DNA of 64,000 bases from Plantago major. Taxonomy: Eukaryota; Streptophyta; Magnoliopsida; Lamiales; Plantaginaceae. The stretch covers positions 22,131,646 to 22,195,645 of the forward strand of contig CM048843.1 in NCBI GenBank assembly GCA_026545765.1. Direction: 5' to 3'. The position numbers and the translations under genes are program-made. Below are positions 48,337 through 60,400 of this stretch, one piece after another. Position 1 is the stretch's first letter. Each line of letters starts with the position of its first letter. The notes under the pieces were generated by a model. The model worked only from the letters and a program-made list of their open reading frames with translations. It searched no databases and had not been told where the DNA came from.

Positions 48337-50378
48337 CTAGCTATCGACGGGGTGGGGGTGGTGATGGCGAACTGGACATGAATCGCTCCATTCAGAATCA
48401 AGGCGCTCGTTCTCCTCCCTTCGTTCTCTGTCGCGGCGCTCCATCTCGTCCCTTTGTTGCTCCATCTCTTGAGTTAGCCGAGCAACATGTTCCTGACTTC
48501 TGTTGCACCATTTCCGAGACCTGGTCCTGTGTGTAAACCGGACGTCTGGACTGCTGGGACGATGATGAGGAGCACCCCGGACTAGCCAGTTGCAAACCGA
48601 GGCTCCCGAGTCCATATATTCGTCCTTTCTTGTCCGGTTTGTTGACCTCTAGGAAGATGTTGTCAACTTGTTCAGTTGACAACACATCACCCGTCTCGTC
48701 CTCCTGCCTCGCCACCTGAGCATCAACCTCAGCCTGAAATCGTAAATAGCAGATATAATGATCAGTTACTGTTTTAAAAAAGTAACTTGTAATAGTGTAC
48801 AAATATGAACTTTAAGCAACATAAACATACCGCAATAGACGATGCCCGATCCGGTCCATACCCATACCTTGGCCTTCTTGAAGATGGCATACTTGGATGT
48901 CACCTCCCCCCGTGCCACCTGAATCAAACCAGATCTAGTCAACAATTTATCATCTACAAGTAATAGAGCATACACGTAATGCTAGATTGCAAAAACACAT
49001 ATATACGCACCGATTGATAATAATCAGTAACAGTAGATCGCCTCCCAAGGTGGTGAACGGCCCTTCCTCCCAAGGCAACGTCCTGGACATCAGTTCGGCG
49101 CCAGTAGGCATCCCAAAGGGCCCACTCCGCTGCATCAACCTGTGGAGGGATTGGGCCACCCCGATCCCGAATGGCCTTCCACGTACAGACCATATCCCTG
49201 TACAGTTTGGATCCCACAGTCTCGTAAACACGCCAGATCTGTGGGATCAACCTGCTGGGAATGAAGTACTCCTTCTACATTCCCAATTTCATACAACATC
49301 CAAAGTCAATACATGTCCTAACAACATAATGTATATGGTGACTAACATATCAACCAAATAAAGTGGCTAACATACCACTCACATATAGTGGCTAACATAC
49401 CACTCACATATAGTGGCTAACATACCACTCACATTGTCCTAAAATTTACTAACACAATGAAGCATAACATATCACCCAAATAAAGTGGCTAACATACCAC
49501 TCACATTGTCCTAAAATTTACTAACACAATGGTGACTAACATATCACCCAAATAAAGTGGCTAACATACCACTCACATACAGTGGCTAACATACCACTCA
49601 CATTGTCCTAAAATTTACTAACACAATGGTGACTAACATATCACCCAAATAAAGTGGCTAACATACCACTCACATACAGTGGCTAACATACCACTCACAT
49701 TGTCCTAAAATTTACTAACACAATGGTGACTAACATATCACCCAAATAAAGTGGCTAACATACCACTCACATACAGTGGCTAACATACCACTCATATTAA
49801 AACGATTAATTATAATTACAAACAAATGAATGTCATATTTTAACTTACCCTCAGCTCATCGAAGTACTCGGCCCTCATGCGCTCCGAGATGTGGCTCCAA
49901 CACTCACCACCACCTTGGTGGCTCTCTCCTCAGGAAGATGTCACCTAGTTTGTTGTGCACCTCCAGGGCCATAAGTCATTGTCAATGTATAAGATACAAG
50001 CTCTCGAATATGCATTACTTTAGTACAACAATTTATACTTGTCAACTATCATTATCAGTTATGTTTTAGATATTTAAGAAGAATGTATAATACTTACTTG
50101 GCAGGACCAATAGGAAAATCACGCAAGCCGTCCCACGTGACGTTGGGATTGTTTGGATCGAACACGAGGTAGGGACAATCGTGGTCGTCCTCCAGCATGT
50201 GTCCGGGCTGACTGGTAGAGCCACGGCTGCTCTCTCCTGCCCGGGGGGTCTCAGGAATCCGAGACCTGCTGTCCTGATCTTCGGAGCCCTCCCTGTCTGA
50301 CGGTGTCCCCGACCCACCACTATCATGCTGCCGGCTGCGTGGGGGGGGACGATAGGTGGACGGCCTCTGTCATGACAT
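48337..50378 (-). pseudogene. CACTA TNPA-like gene (Transposase_24 type)
   Basis: The start codon at 50378 gives MS, then an in-frame TGA where Trp would fit, then QRPSTYRPPPRSRQHDSGG and a Ser/Gly-rich stretch. It continues with DCPYLVFDPNNPNVTWDGL. Further exons encode HISERMRAEYFDEL, then IPQIWRVYETVGSKLYRDM and AAEWALWDAYWRRTDVQDV, VTSKYAIFKKAK, and KKGRIYGLGSLG. The last exon is a coiled-coil Arg/Glu-rich tail (QEMEQQRDEMERRDRERREE) ending near 48337. Order and motifs match plant Transposase_24 (En/Spm TNPA-like) proteins, which bind the subterminal repeats. Introns carry a minisatellite (49346-49796). The early TGA suggests it is inactive unless a later start is used. Confidence 0.7.
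49346..49796. repeat. Minisatellite in a TNPA-like intron
   Basis: About five units, the later ones of about 97 bp, share ccaaataaagtggctaaca, taccactcaca and ttgtcctaaaatttac. They start near 49353, 49475, 49548, 49645 and 49742. Confidence 0.85.
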
Positions 50379-50598
50379 CTGCAAAAAATGTAATAAATCT
50401 GATAAAAATGTGTTAGTACGAGTTATAATACATAATGATTATAATAACACATATAATTACTCATAATACACATAATATACCGTTATCGCCGTCCTCTAAG
50501 ACTACATATTGGTCCTCGTGCGGATCAAACACTCATCATCGCTTCTATGGGATCTTACGCTTGTTTATCGACATCCTCTTGTTGGTACGAGTTCGTAA

Positions 50599-53500
50599 TT
50601 GAGTCGTCTTTCTCAATGTACTCCACTTTCGAGCACGAATAGGTACCGACTAACCATTCCCCTTATCGCGTTTTCGCTTGGATATTCAAGAAACACCACT
50701 TGTCGTCGAGTCTTGAGAATAAATGGTTCATACTTGGTTCGGTACCTCTTCTTTTGGTTCACATCAACCATTTCAAACCGCTCGTTCTTCCTCGTACCTC
50801 CTGGATTAGGATCATACCACTCAACGTCAAACAAGAAGGTTCGTTTAAATGGCAATCCAGAATATTCAATCCTCACAATTCGTTTAGCTTGCCGTGGAAA
50901 TCAAACAAAGTAGCGTCTCCATACTCTTACGCACCATTAACACACACCGGAGTTGCTTGTCGCCATGGCCGTGTTACATTCAAATGTGGAACCTAAGGCC
51001 ATTGACTATATAACTGGAATGTGTAGACCTTTTTGAATGGCCCCTCTGCGAGAGCCTTTAAGTATATGCATGTGACGTTGTTAATAGGATTCCGGACATA
51101 CTCTCGGAACCAATCTGGAAATTCTGTAGAATTTTTGAGTCAAGTAGTTCCTCTAGTGTATCCTCTGTCATCTGAGGATTTTCTTCCAAACAACGCTTTT
51201 TGAAAAAGCGCAAACATTGATTCATTGATAAGTCTATAATTGAAGTAGAGACTTGCGTAGCTATATTAAAATTTAAATAAATGGTTGCTGACCTCGCAAA
51301 TAGTACCATATACTGGTCAACCTCAGCACAATTCGTGAGGACATAATATTGAGCTGCTTTCAACTCTTTATCCGTAAGATATTCTTTCTTAGCTGCACCA
51401 AGAGGTCTCCCTGATACCCTGAAGACAGATAGGGAAAACTCATCATCCGCTTGAACTATGAATGTATACGCATTTCGAGCCTTCTTGCCTTCGTAGGGAC
51501 GTGTTCATCAAAGTAATAAGAGCAGAAGGTTGCAGTTTCCTCTCGAATGTAGGCATTGGCAATCGATCCTTCAGGTTTACCTTTGTTGTTGACATACTTC
51601 TTCAATTTCCCCAAGTACCTCTCGAATGGATACATCCATCGATACTGAACCGGTCCAGCAAGTCTCGCTTCATGTGGAAGGTGCACCGGCAAGTGCTCCA
51701 TAGAATCAAACCAGCTCGGTGGAAAGATACGCTCGAGCTTGCATAGAATCAATGGTATGTTCTTTTCAAGATTTTCCAACACTTTGTCATGAACCACCCT
51801 TGTGCCTAAATTTTTGAAAAATAAGCTCAACTCGGTGATAGCAGTCCATACGTGTTTCGGCAGAAGCTCTCGAAATGCTACCGGGATAAGCCTCTCCATG
51901 AACACATGACAGTCGTGACTCTTCATCCCATAAACCTTTGTCTTCTTCAAATCCACACACCTCTCTAAATTTGAGGCGTAATTATCTGGGAAACTCAATG
52001 CCCTCACCCAATCAAACAAAATTGACCTAGAAGCGTTGTCAATTGTGTAGCACGCTTTCGGCCACTTACCATTCTCATCCTTCTTTGTCAACTCAGGCCT
52101 TTTACACCACGTCGACAACTCGGATCTAGACTTCGCATGGTCCTTTGTTTTTCCCTCAATGTTGCAAAGTGTATTGAATAAGTTCTCGAACACGTTCTTC
52201 TCAATGTGCATGAAATCTAAGTTGTGACGGATAAGAAGACTGCTCCAGTAAGGCAAGTCCCAGAAGATGCTTCTCTTCCTCCAACCACATGTTTTACCAA
52301 TTTTCTCGTTATGCTTCATCCACCCAAGCTCAGTCACCTTCATAAGACCCAATCTATCAATCTCCGCAAGAATTTGTGCACCAGTAAGTCTTATCTGGGC
52401 TTTTTTGTTGACGACTTTATTTTTCAAGAATTGATCCTTGTTCTTCCTGAACGGATGGTCACTTTCTAGCAACCTACGATGACAATCAAACCAACAAAAT
52501 TTTCCACTACCCTTCAGTCTAAATGCATCTCAGATCCTCCAAGCAATGTGGACATGCATATTTCACGATGTTTTCCTTCCAGATAGCATGGAGTATGCAG
52601 GAAGTCACCACGGTCCAAAGAAGAGCCGCTCTCAAGGTGAAGTTCTTTTTGTCGACACATCATATGCAGATACCATCCGTCCACAACTCGATCGGCTCCT
52701 TGATTAGGGGTTGCAAGAAAACATCCAACGTCACCAGGATCTTTCGCCCGAGCACCAATGCAATCGAAACATGAATGGCTCCTTCATGCACTCACCGGGG
52801 CGATTGTATGTGAGCATAATCGCCAACAAGAGTATTTACGTTCACTACCGAACGGGTTAAAACCATCCGCATAAAGTCCCAAACGTACATTTCTAGATTC
52901 GGCCGCAAACTCGGATATGTCTGTCAAACGATTTCCATGCGGGTGAGTCTGGATGGTCCATTCTACCACCTTCAAAGATTATCCGAGATTACTCGCCTTG
53001 TGCCACCGCATTTTATCCGTAAGCACTTGAAGCATACAATCTTTTCAAACGAGGTGCTAGGGAAGTACCACATTTTCTTATGTGAGAGATTTTCTTTTGT
53101 CGCTTTTGCGCCCCTCCTTGTAACGCTTTGTACTGCTCTTACCACGTAACTTGCATTCTATTAGATCCGCATCCTCCTCCCAATATATCATGCACATTTT
53201 CGGACAATACCTATGGTTACCACAGCACCCTAATCCCATCTTTTCTTCGCTTGGTAAAAGTTGGTGGGAACTAGGTTTTCTTCAGACAAAGGTCCGACAT
53301 TACGCCAACCCATTCATTGAAGCTCGTTTGATTGTCGCCATTAGCCTTACAACTCATTAGCCGAGATAACAAAGACAACTCGGTGAGCTTACACCCCGGT
53401 AAACCGCTTCCTTGATGATTCTAACAAGTCAAAGAACAACCGATCCTCGGATTCGGTGGTTCCTCCACCTCCACCTCGGTTTCGGTGTTGGTTGTGTCCT

Positions 53501-53897
53501 CGAACTCCGCCCTACAAAGATCGTACACCATTTGTTCGACTCGAGCTCGAATAGCATCACCTTCAGATTGGGATTGTTCCCGACTTGTTCATTTTTTCTT
53601 CCTTCCACGTTGTTCAGATTGGTCATATGTATTGACGGTGCCGCTTCCTCACCATGATGATTCCATACCGACACGCAGGTGAATCCATTTTTCCTCAAGT
53701 CTCGGACTACCACTTTAGGAGTCACGTATTGCTTGTTTACGACCTTGTTTCATTGCAAGGACACTTTATCAACCCATCCTTTACACAAGCCGATTTGACA
53801 TTGCAAATTCAATGAAACCTTCAACCCTTTCGTAAAAACTCCATTGAACTACGCCATTGAGAGTACGACAATACATCCATCCACGATCGGTATTCAT
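50599..53897 (-). pseudogene. CACTA TNP2-like transposase, frameshifted
   Basis: Read from an ATG at 53897 (MNTDRGWMYCRT, the usual TNP2 start), followed by KVVVRDLRKNGFTCVSVWNHHGE. Then come SRNVRLGLYADGFNPFGS (Transposase_21 core), ECMKEPFMFRLHW, a LRAALLWTVVTSCILHAIW-like block, and KYACPHCLEDL. A long open stretch at 52472-51456 follows (SDHPFRKNKDQF, WKKRSIFWDLPYWSSLLIRHNLDFMHIEKN, CHVFMERLIPVAFRELLP, MYPFERYLGKLKKYV). Last come KAAQYYVLTNCAEVDQY and a DUF4216-like end (FDVEWYDP). TNP2 is the catalytic protein of CACTA elements. The frame slips several times between about 52980 and 52480, so no intact product is made. Confidence 0.85.
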
Positions 53898-54176
53898 TGA
53901 ATAATTAGATAATAACGACACGCTTTGAATTCATTAGATCGAGTTCTTTCATTTACGATAATAAATCAATTTCACAATAATTCAATCAATTGCTACGTAA
54001 TATAAGTTATATTAGCTCCACCAATTGTTACGGCATTACATAATATAAGTTACATCACTTCAATTTTACCATAATGTTTGGTTTCACATATATATAAACT
54101 AATGATTACTAGTTATACTTTAGAGACAAAACGGATCAAACTCCTCATTCTCATGCACCCTCCTCATCACTTGTGG

Positions 54177-54565
54177 CGCCCCTACCACGTAACTTGCATT
54201 CCAACAGATCTACATCCTCCTCCCAATACACCATGCACATGTTCCGACAAGAAAGGCACTCGATAGGCCCCAAACCCCGCCTCCCTCCATTGAGGTATGA
54301 CATGGACGGTGCTTCTCACCGTGATGAATCCATACATGATACTGTGCATGAATCCATAACGTCGCAAGTGCTCGAATCAGTAGCGTCATAAATTGCTTGT
54401 TTCGCAGGTTTCCAATGTGCAAGGACACTTTATCAACCCCCAATTGTACAAACCGGACCTCCCATGGCAAACGAGATGAAACCTTTAACCCTTCTACAAA
54501 ACTCCTACAAACTCGCCATTTACAATGCGATCGTACATCCATGAACGGTCGGAATTCATTATATA
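54177..54565 (-). pseudogene. Partial duplicate of the TNP2 N-terminal region
   Basis: This segment repeats, with an internal gap, the sequence of about 53900-53150: the start codon region, the HHGE-like block, and taccacgtaacttgcattc with cctcctcccaata and catgcacat. It sits just upstream of the TNP2 start in tandem orientation. It is a broken extra copy. Confidence 0.7.
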
Positions 54566-54599
54566 TATACTTTATTTTTAACCTGAGACGTTCCAATTG

Positions 54600-55374
54600 A
54601 TTAGATCGTATTTAATTTATTAGATCGATTCCAATTCGGATAAGAAGATTGTAGAGGTTAATTGTTAATTATTATATGTTGCTTATAAATTAATTATTAA
54701 TTAAGTGTTCGATATTTACAAAATTGGGAATATAATTTAACCATTTCAACCTCTTAGTACATATATTATATACTTAACATACATATCAAATTAACTAATT
54801 ACTCTATACATATCGAATTACTACATATATTCATATCAAATTACATACTTAACATACAAATTTATCAAATCAAAACTACATACTTCTATACTTAACAAAC
54901 ATATCAAATTAACTAAACTAACTATATATACTTAACACACAAATCAAACTAACTACATACATTCATACATACCAAACTTAATTAACATACTACATACATT
55001 CATATCATTAATTAAACTAACTATCAAATTGAACAAATTACATATAATTAATCAAATTAACTAAACTAACTACTACATACTTATCATATATACATATAAT
55101 TGCTCAAATTAATCAAAATAAACAAAATCCCCAAATTTTAAAAAACTAGGGTTTTAGCCAAAATACCTTGATTAATCGGTAGAAATCTGAAATTGATCGA
55201 AGAAACAAACTCCTTGTCCCACTAGCTTCGATTAGGCACCAAGATTGGCCGGAATAACGAAGAATTCACCGGAAACCGAAGAGAGGAGAAGAAGAGAATG
55301 AGGAAGAAGAAGGGAGAAGAGGAAGAAAGTGAGGCATTCTGCCTCTCTGTCCGGTTATGAAACTCTGGGCCGAC
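54600..55374. other. AT-rich 5' leader region of the large CACTA
   Basis: About 770 bp with many imperfect catatcaaattaac and tacatactta repeats and no gene. It lies between the duplicated TNP2 start and the right subterminal array. Confidence 0.5.
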
Positions 55375-55710
55375 GGACACGTATCCGCGGCCCGTAGTCG
55401 ATCCGTCACATGTGGCGACGGATAGGTATCCGTCGCTATAAAGCTTACGGATAATCTATCCGTCGCCTGCTTTTTAAAAAAAAAATTTCCTTTTTTTATC
55501 AAAAAACTTAGGCGACGGATAATAATTATCCGTCGCCCAATTTAGCGACGGATACGTTATCCGTCGCCAATAAGCGACGGATAACAATTATCCGTCGCCA
55601 ATTGGGGCGACGGATAGATTCCGTCGCCCCAATAAGCGATCCGTCGTTATGGGGCGACGGATTTCATCCGTCGCCCCATAACGTCGTTTTTTCCAGCTTT
55701 TCTTGTAGTG
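55375..55710. repeat. Right subterminal palindrome array of the large CACTA
   Basis: At least eight gcgacggat / atccgtcgc blocks lie in 300 bp, ending in the terminal TTGTAGTG. Confidence 0.85.
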
Positions 55711-57079
55711 TCAGCAAGGTAAATAAAGCAAGTAATAAATTGCAGAAAGTACATAACACTGATCTTTATAGTGGTATCTGAAGGTGGCGTAATCCTTCAA
55801 CTAATTCACGTCGGCCTTTCTCAGACCTAGAATCCACTAAGACAGATAATTGAGTTCACCTTACAAATATCTTCTCTCGATTCCTAAATACACTAGGTTC
55901 CCAACCAAGTGTTCCCCCCGAGTTATTCCCCGGCTTTCTCAACCAATTACTTCCTGTACTCAGAAACCGTTGAGCTATTCCTTAGTTTCCCAAACTAAGT
56001 ACTTTCTGTACTCCACGCCGTTTAAGGTGTTGGTTAAGGTAGTTTGTCAGGTTTGGTAGATTAATAACTTCTTCAGTTATGTTATACTACCTTCTTGAAC
56101 AAGAGTCACTTAACACACTTCACAATGTGTGGTGATATGTTCATTACTGACCCAAGTCTATGATAAATGTTCTAGAGAATGAATCTCAGATACTTGATCT
56201 TTTGATTCAACTCGTTCACAGATAGCAATGCTTGTTAAGGATTAGGACACTTAGAACTTTCGTGCTACTTAGAATTCAAGATCTTAGTCGCAACTGTAAG
56301 CTGAAGAGTAAGTAGGTTGAAGGCTTGTATGCTTGAATGAATAAGTTCGTTCTCTGTGTAAGTTCAAGGTGTGTTTCAAGCATTCTAAGTGTTGATATTT
56401 ATAGTTTAAAATCATGCCGTTTGAATAGTATCCGTTAGGCTTAATGAGATTCAAAATATTGATATCTGTAAAAAGTACTGCAGAAGACGTTGTCTATTTT
56501 CAGAGATTTCCTCTTTTGTTCAGATGTCTCTGTCTGCGCATTTATTGCATTGTACTATTTTTGTCCTGTAGTGCCAATGGAACTATGCACGCTTTCTGAA
56601 GCATTGCATGTCCCTTTCCAGAGACCTTCACATCTCCAGATACCTTTTGAAACATTGTTTTCCAGAAACATAGTTTTATCCAAGGTATCTGAGTGTAGAT
56701 ATCTGTGGGCACTTTTCCTCGTTCAGAAACCTTGCGTTCTCAGATATCTTTTGCAAAACTTGTTTATTGAGAAACACTTGTTTATCAAAGATATCTGGAC
56801 ATAGGTATCTGATAACCTTTGTCTTCAGCAATCTTGTGCAGTCTTTAAAACTTCAAAATTGGTTGAACTCTCCTGCTGGATGCCTTCTTCTTGGTCTTCT
56901 TTAAGGAAATAAAAAATTACATTCAGAGACCTAACATCCTATACAAGATTTGCTAGACTATCATACTTAGTGATTTTCCTCTTTTACAGTGTTCAAGTGA
57001 ACCAAGAGTACTAACCACTTTTCTGAGCTAAAATAAGTCATTAGGTTATTGATCAAAATCTAAACAGATATTCCTAACA

Positions 57080-57476
57080 AATTTCCCCCTTTTTGATCAG
57101 TCAACGATGACTATCTTTAAAACCTATTACAACTTTAAAGAGGGAACAATCTAACACTTAATCAATTCTTATGATCTTTTCAATTAAAATTTTAATTAAG
57201 TGTAGAAAGTAAGCATCAACCAAATCACAAGGTGTGATCTTTGCTGACAAGTTATCTTTTTATAGATTGATATCTGAGAGTAGGTTCATCAGATATGTTA
57301 CAAAGAAACTTTACAGATAACTTTTACAATGATAAAACAATAAAGTACATTCAGCAAGATACAAAACACTTAGTTAAATTAGGACAACAGGAGTGACCAA
57401 GCTCCAAGTAGACATCCTAATCAACTAGTCTTCAAGTCTTCAAGATCTTTAAGTCTTCAATCAGCAGATTTATGGA
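57080..57476 (-). other. Copia C 3' tail and purine tract
   Basis: Homologous to positions 1-238 in reverse. The minus strand reads aaaaagggggaaatt (about 57094-57080) just before the LTR start. Confidence 0.75.
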
Positions 57477-60400
57477 TCAATTTGCAAATTCCCTATCCCC
57501 AAACCTTTTGATATCATCTGAGTAGTCAAAGAGCAATGTCCTGACTATCATCTCAGTGTTTCTGGCAAATCCACAAACTTCCTTGTAGGTTTTGGTGGGA
57601 TTCTTCTTGGCAAACTGTTTGACCCACATATACTTTTCCCATTTCCAGGCATGCTCGATTCTGATATCTGATAGCTTGAAGTATTCATATATGATCTTCA
57701 GATATCTGATGTCACCCTTGTATTGATCTTCAGTCATGTAGAATGACTCAAAGGGTTCCACAACAAGTCTTGCTCTTGTGCCTGTTCCAGTGGTGTTGGG
57801 AATTCTATGCACATCATTTAGCTTTCCATAAGGACAATCATCAGAGAGGTCCTTCTTCATGGCTTCTATTCTCTTGATTACTTCAAAATCCAACCAGGCT
57901 TTGATGTGGTTGGTATTAATCAAGACTGGCTTGTATTTTCTCCATGCCATGAGCTGTTTATGGATTGGTTTTGGAAATTTTTCATTTACCAGTAAGTGCT
58001 TGAATTCCATAATCCAGTAGCCATTCTTCTGATTAATGCATCTGTAGACAGCGGAGTCATTGTTGGTCTTCACATACTCAATCTTGGCTTCTTCAGGCCT
58101 GAGTGGTAGTTGAAAATTTCTTTGTTCATCTCTCAGCCCGTTCCTCCTTTGTCTTGAATTCTCCCTTGGGGGATTGCTTGAAGAACCACCCAGGATTTAC
58201 TTGGTATTTCCAGAGGGTGTTTTAGCTGCCAAAGGCTTTGCAGCTATGGGCTCAGATAGGCTATCAACCCTTTTTCTTTTTTTCTGTGAAGAGGAACTTC
58301 ATCTTCATCAGTCTCTTCATCATCATCACCAAGATTAATTCTTGTGAAAGTTTTGCGGCCTTCTTCTTCTTCTTCTTCTTCTTCTTCTTCTTCTTCTTCT
58401 TCTTCAGAAGACTCATCAATCCCTCTTACTTGTCTTCTCCTTGGAGCCTTGGTACTCCTTGGAGGTTTCTGTGCCCTGGCCCTTGTTGTCATTCCTTTTT
58501 CAGGAAGTTGCTGAGTGGTGGCCACTTTCTGTAGAGCAGTTTGACTAGAGGAGGGCTCATTTATTCTGAGAGGTGGTTGTTCAGATTTTCTTTTGTTTCC
58601 TCTTCCTCTTCCTCTCTGAGCATCTTGAAATCCTTCCCCCTTAGTCATTGTTGACTGACTAAGAATCACAAAGGATTCTGAAAGGGAGTCAAAGTTTCCC
58701 TACAAATAGTTGTCAGCAGCAACCAACTGTTCCATATTAGCCTTGAGCTCCTGATTTTGTTTGATAAGACCTGTTTCCTTATCAGTGAGCTCTGCCAGTG
58801 GGCCTTGAATAGCATCTGCTTCAAAGAAAGATAGCTAGCCTCTTCAAAGGCTTTTGCAGCCAAGTTTTGGTCATCATCCCTAACCATGCCTAGGTCTTTC
58901 TGAGCAATGACCAGACTGGTTGTTCTATGAGTGGTGAGCTCAGTGAATGTCTTCATTTCAGCAAGGACTGATGCAATGGCGGCTTTATCTTGAGAAAACA
59001 ACTCCTTTTTCAACTTAGCCAGTACTTGATATCTGTTCAAGTATTCATTGGAGTTGACATTTGGCAGCTTGCTGAATATTTCAGGAGCAATCAGCTTCCT
59101 TTTCAAATGAGAAACCGCTAAGTGTTCATTGCGGTGTTCTGCCAATGCCTTATCTTCTTCATCATCTGAGTCATCAGCCCAGTGATCTTCATCCTCTTGC
59201 ACTTCTTCATCAAGGTTTCTGAAGGCGGCAACCATCTCAGATATGGGTTTCTTGCCTTTGGAGGATGGTTTCTTTGGTGAAGATGCAGCCTTAGCATCAT
59301 GCTTTTCTTTAGATACTTGTTCAGCATCTAGCTCCTTAGCAATATAATCAACAGCGTCCCAGAGCCCTTTAATCTCAGAGTAAGCTTGCGTTTCTTTGCG
59401 CGTTTGTTCTTCAAGTTTATCTAGCTTGACTCTGGATTCAGCTATCTTTTCTTCCAGTTGAAGATGTAGCTGTTGTTCTTCCTCCAACAATTGTTTGAGT
59501 TGAGCAACTCTGGCTTGTGCATCCAATATTTTCTGAGTGTTGTCCTCAGAGTTCTCAACTACTTGTTTAGTAGTGTCTTTTTGTTGGGGAGATTGATGGG
59601 TAGATTTCTGAGGAGATGGAGGTGGGGATTTTTATGATGTCCTCTCAGTGTGCTTTTCAGCAACTGAGGTATTATTACCTTGTGCAATCCCTCCTGTCCC
59701 TGGTGCAGGGGCATCATCATCATCCTTCTTATCATCCTCATCCTTGTGATGGTCAGAAGGAGGTTCTTCATAGTCATTCTCATCAGTCTCCTTCTCTTCT
59801 TCATCTTCAGAGACCAGATTGATCACTTCTGGAATAGTGATCATTTGCCCATTAACTTCCTCTTGCTCAGAGGGTATGCCTTTGTAGGTGCAGGGATGAT
59901 CTGTGCCATCCCATATGACCCTATGCCTTCTCAAAGCTGAGAGCTTGTTTGTGTCTTCTGAGACAAAAGTCCTCATGCATCGAGTAAGCAAAGAGTAATC
60001 TCTATTGGAAACAAGGAGAGAAATGCCATCCTGCATTGCAGTGCGTATATATGCCAAAAAAAAGCTTGAGCTTGTGTGTGTGCTTATTGAGACAAAGTTA
60101 TTATGCGGAGTAGCAAAAAGTCTTGCTCTATTGGAAACATAGCATGGACATAATTCTCCAAGTCAGCTCGACTCTTCTCAATTGGTGATCGGTCACCTTT
60201 GTTAGTTCGATCGGATCTAAACCAGCTTTGCCACTTCTCAAAACACTTGAGATGTTTATTGAGAGTGTGGTTTTTGAAGAATGGAAGCAGGTCTTCTGTT
60301 GAGAATGCAGAGACCTTTGGCACACTTGTTTGAGCTTGAAAGAAAGAGTTTTGAGTTAGATTAAAATTTTTGTGTAGATATCTGAGTACTAGTGTAGTTA

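Larger units (their letters stand above)
47862..55710 (-). mobile_element. CACTA (En/Spm-like) element, 7849 bp, complete ends
   Basis: It starts CACTACAAAAAATC and ends GCTTTTCTTGTAGTG, with an exact 3-bp duplication TCA at 47859-47861 and 55711-55713. Subterminal regions are packed with gcgacggat/atccgtcgc palindromes (47884-48135 and about 55375-55680). It carries two minus-strand genes, TNP2-like (about 50599-53897) and TNPA-like (48337-50378). The target is the LTR of Copia C, so it is younger than that element. The genes have several disabling changes, so it is probably not autonomous now, although its ends look mobile. Confidence 0.95.
47694..57079 (-). repeat. 3' LTR of Copia C, split by a CACTA element
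   Basis: LTR sequence covers 47694-47861 and 55711-57079, about 1534 bp once the insertion and its 3-bp duplication are set aside. It matches LTR A (239-1937) in reverse. The TATA motif lies at 56395-56403. Two copies, not three, of the 52-bp tandem unit are present. Confidence 0.85.

Noticed and set aside
49346-49796. CRISPR-like repeat array
   Set aside because: Units are contiguous, without unique spacers, and lie in a plant transposon intron; it is a minisatellite.
58353-58405. Meaningful Glu/Phe homopolymer protein on either strand
   Set aside because: It is a (TTC)n microsatellite; only its minus-strand poly-Glu reading fits the surrounding coding style.
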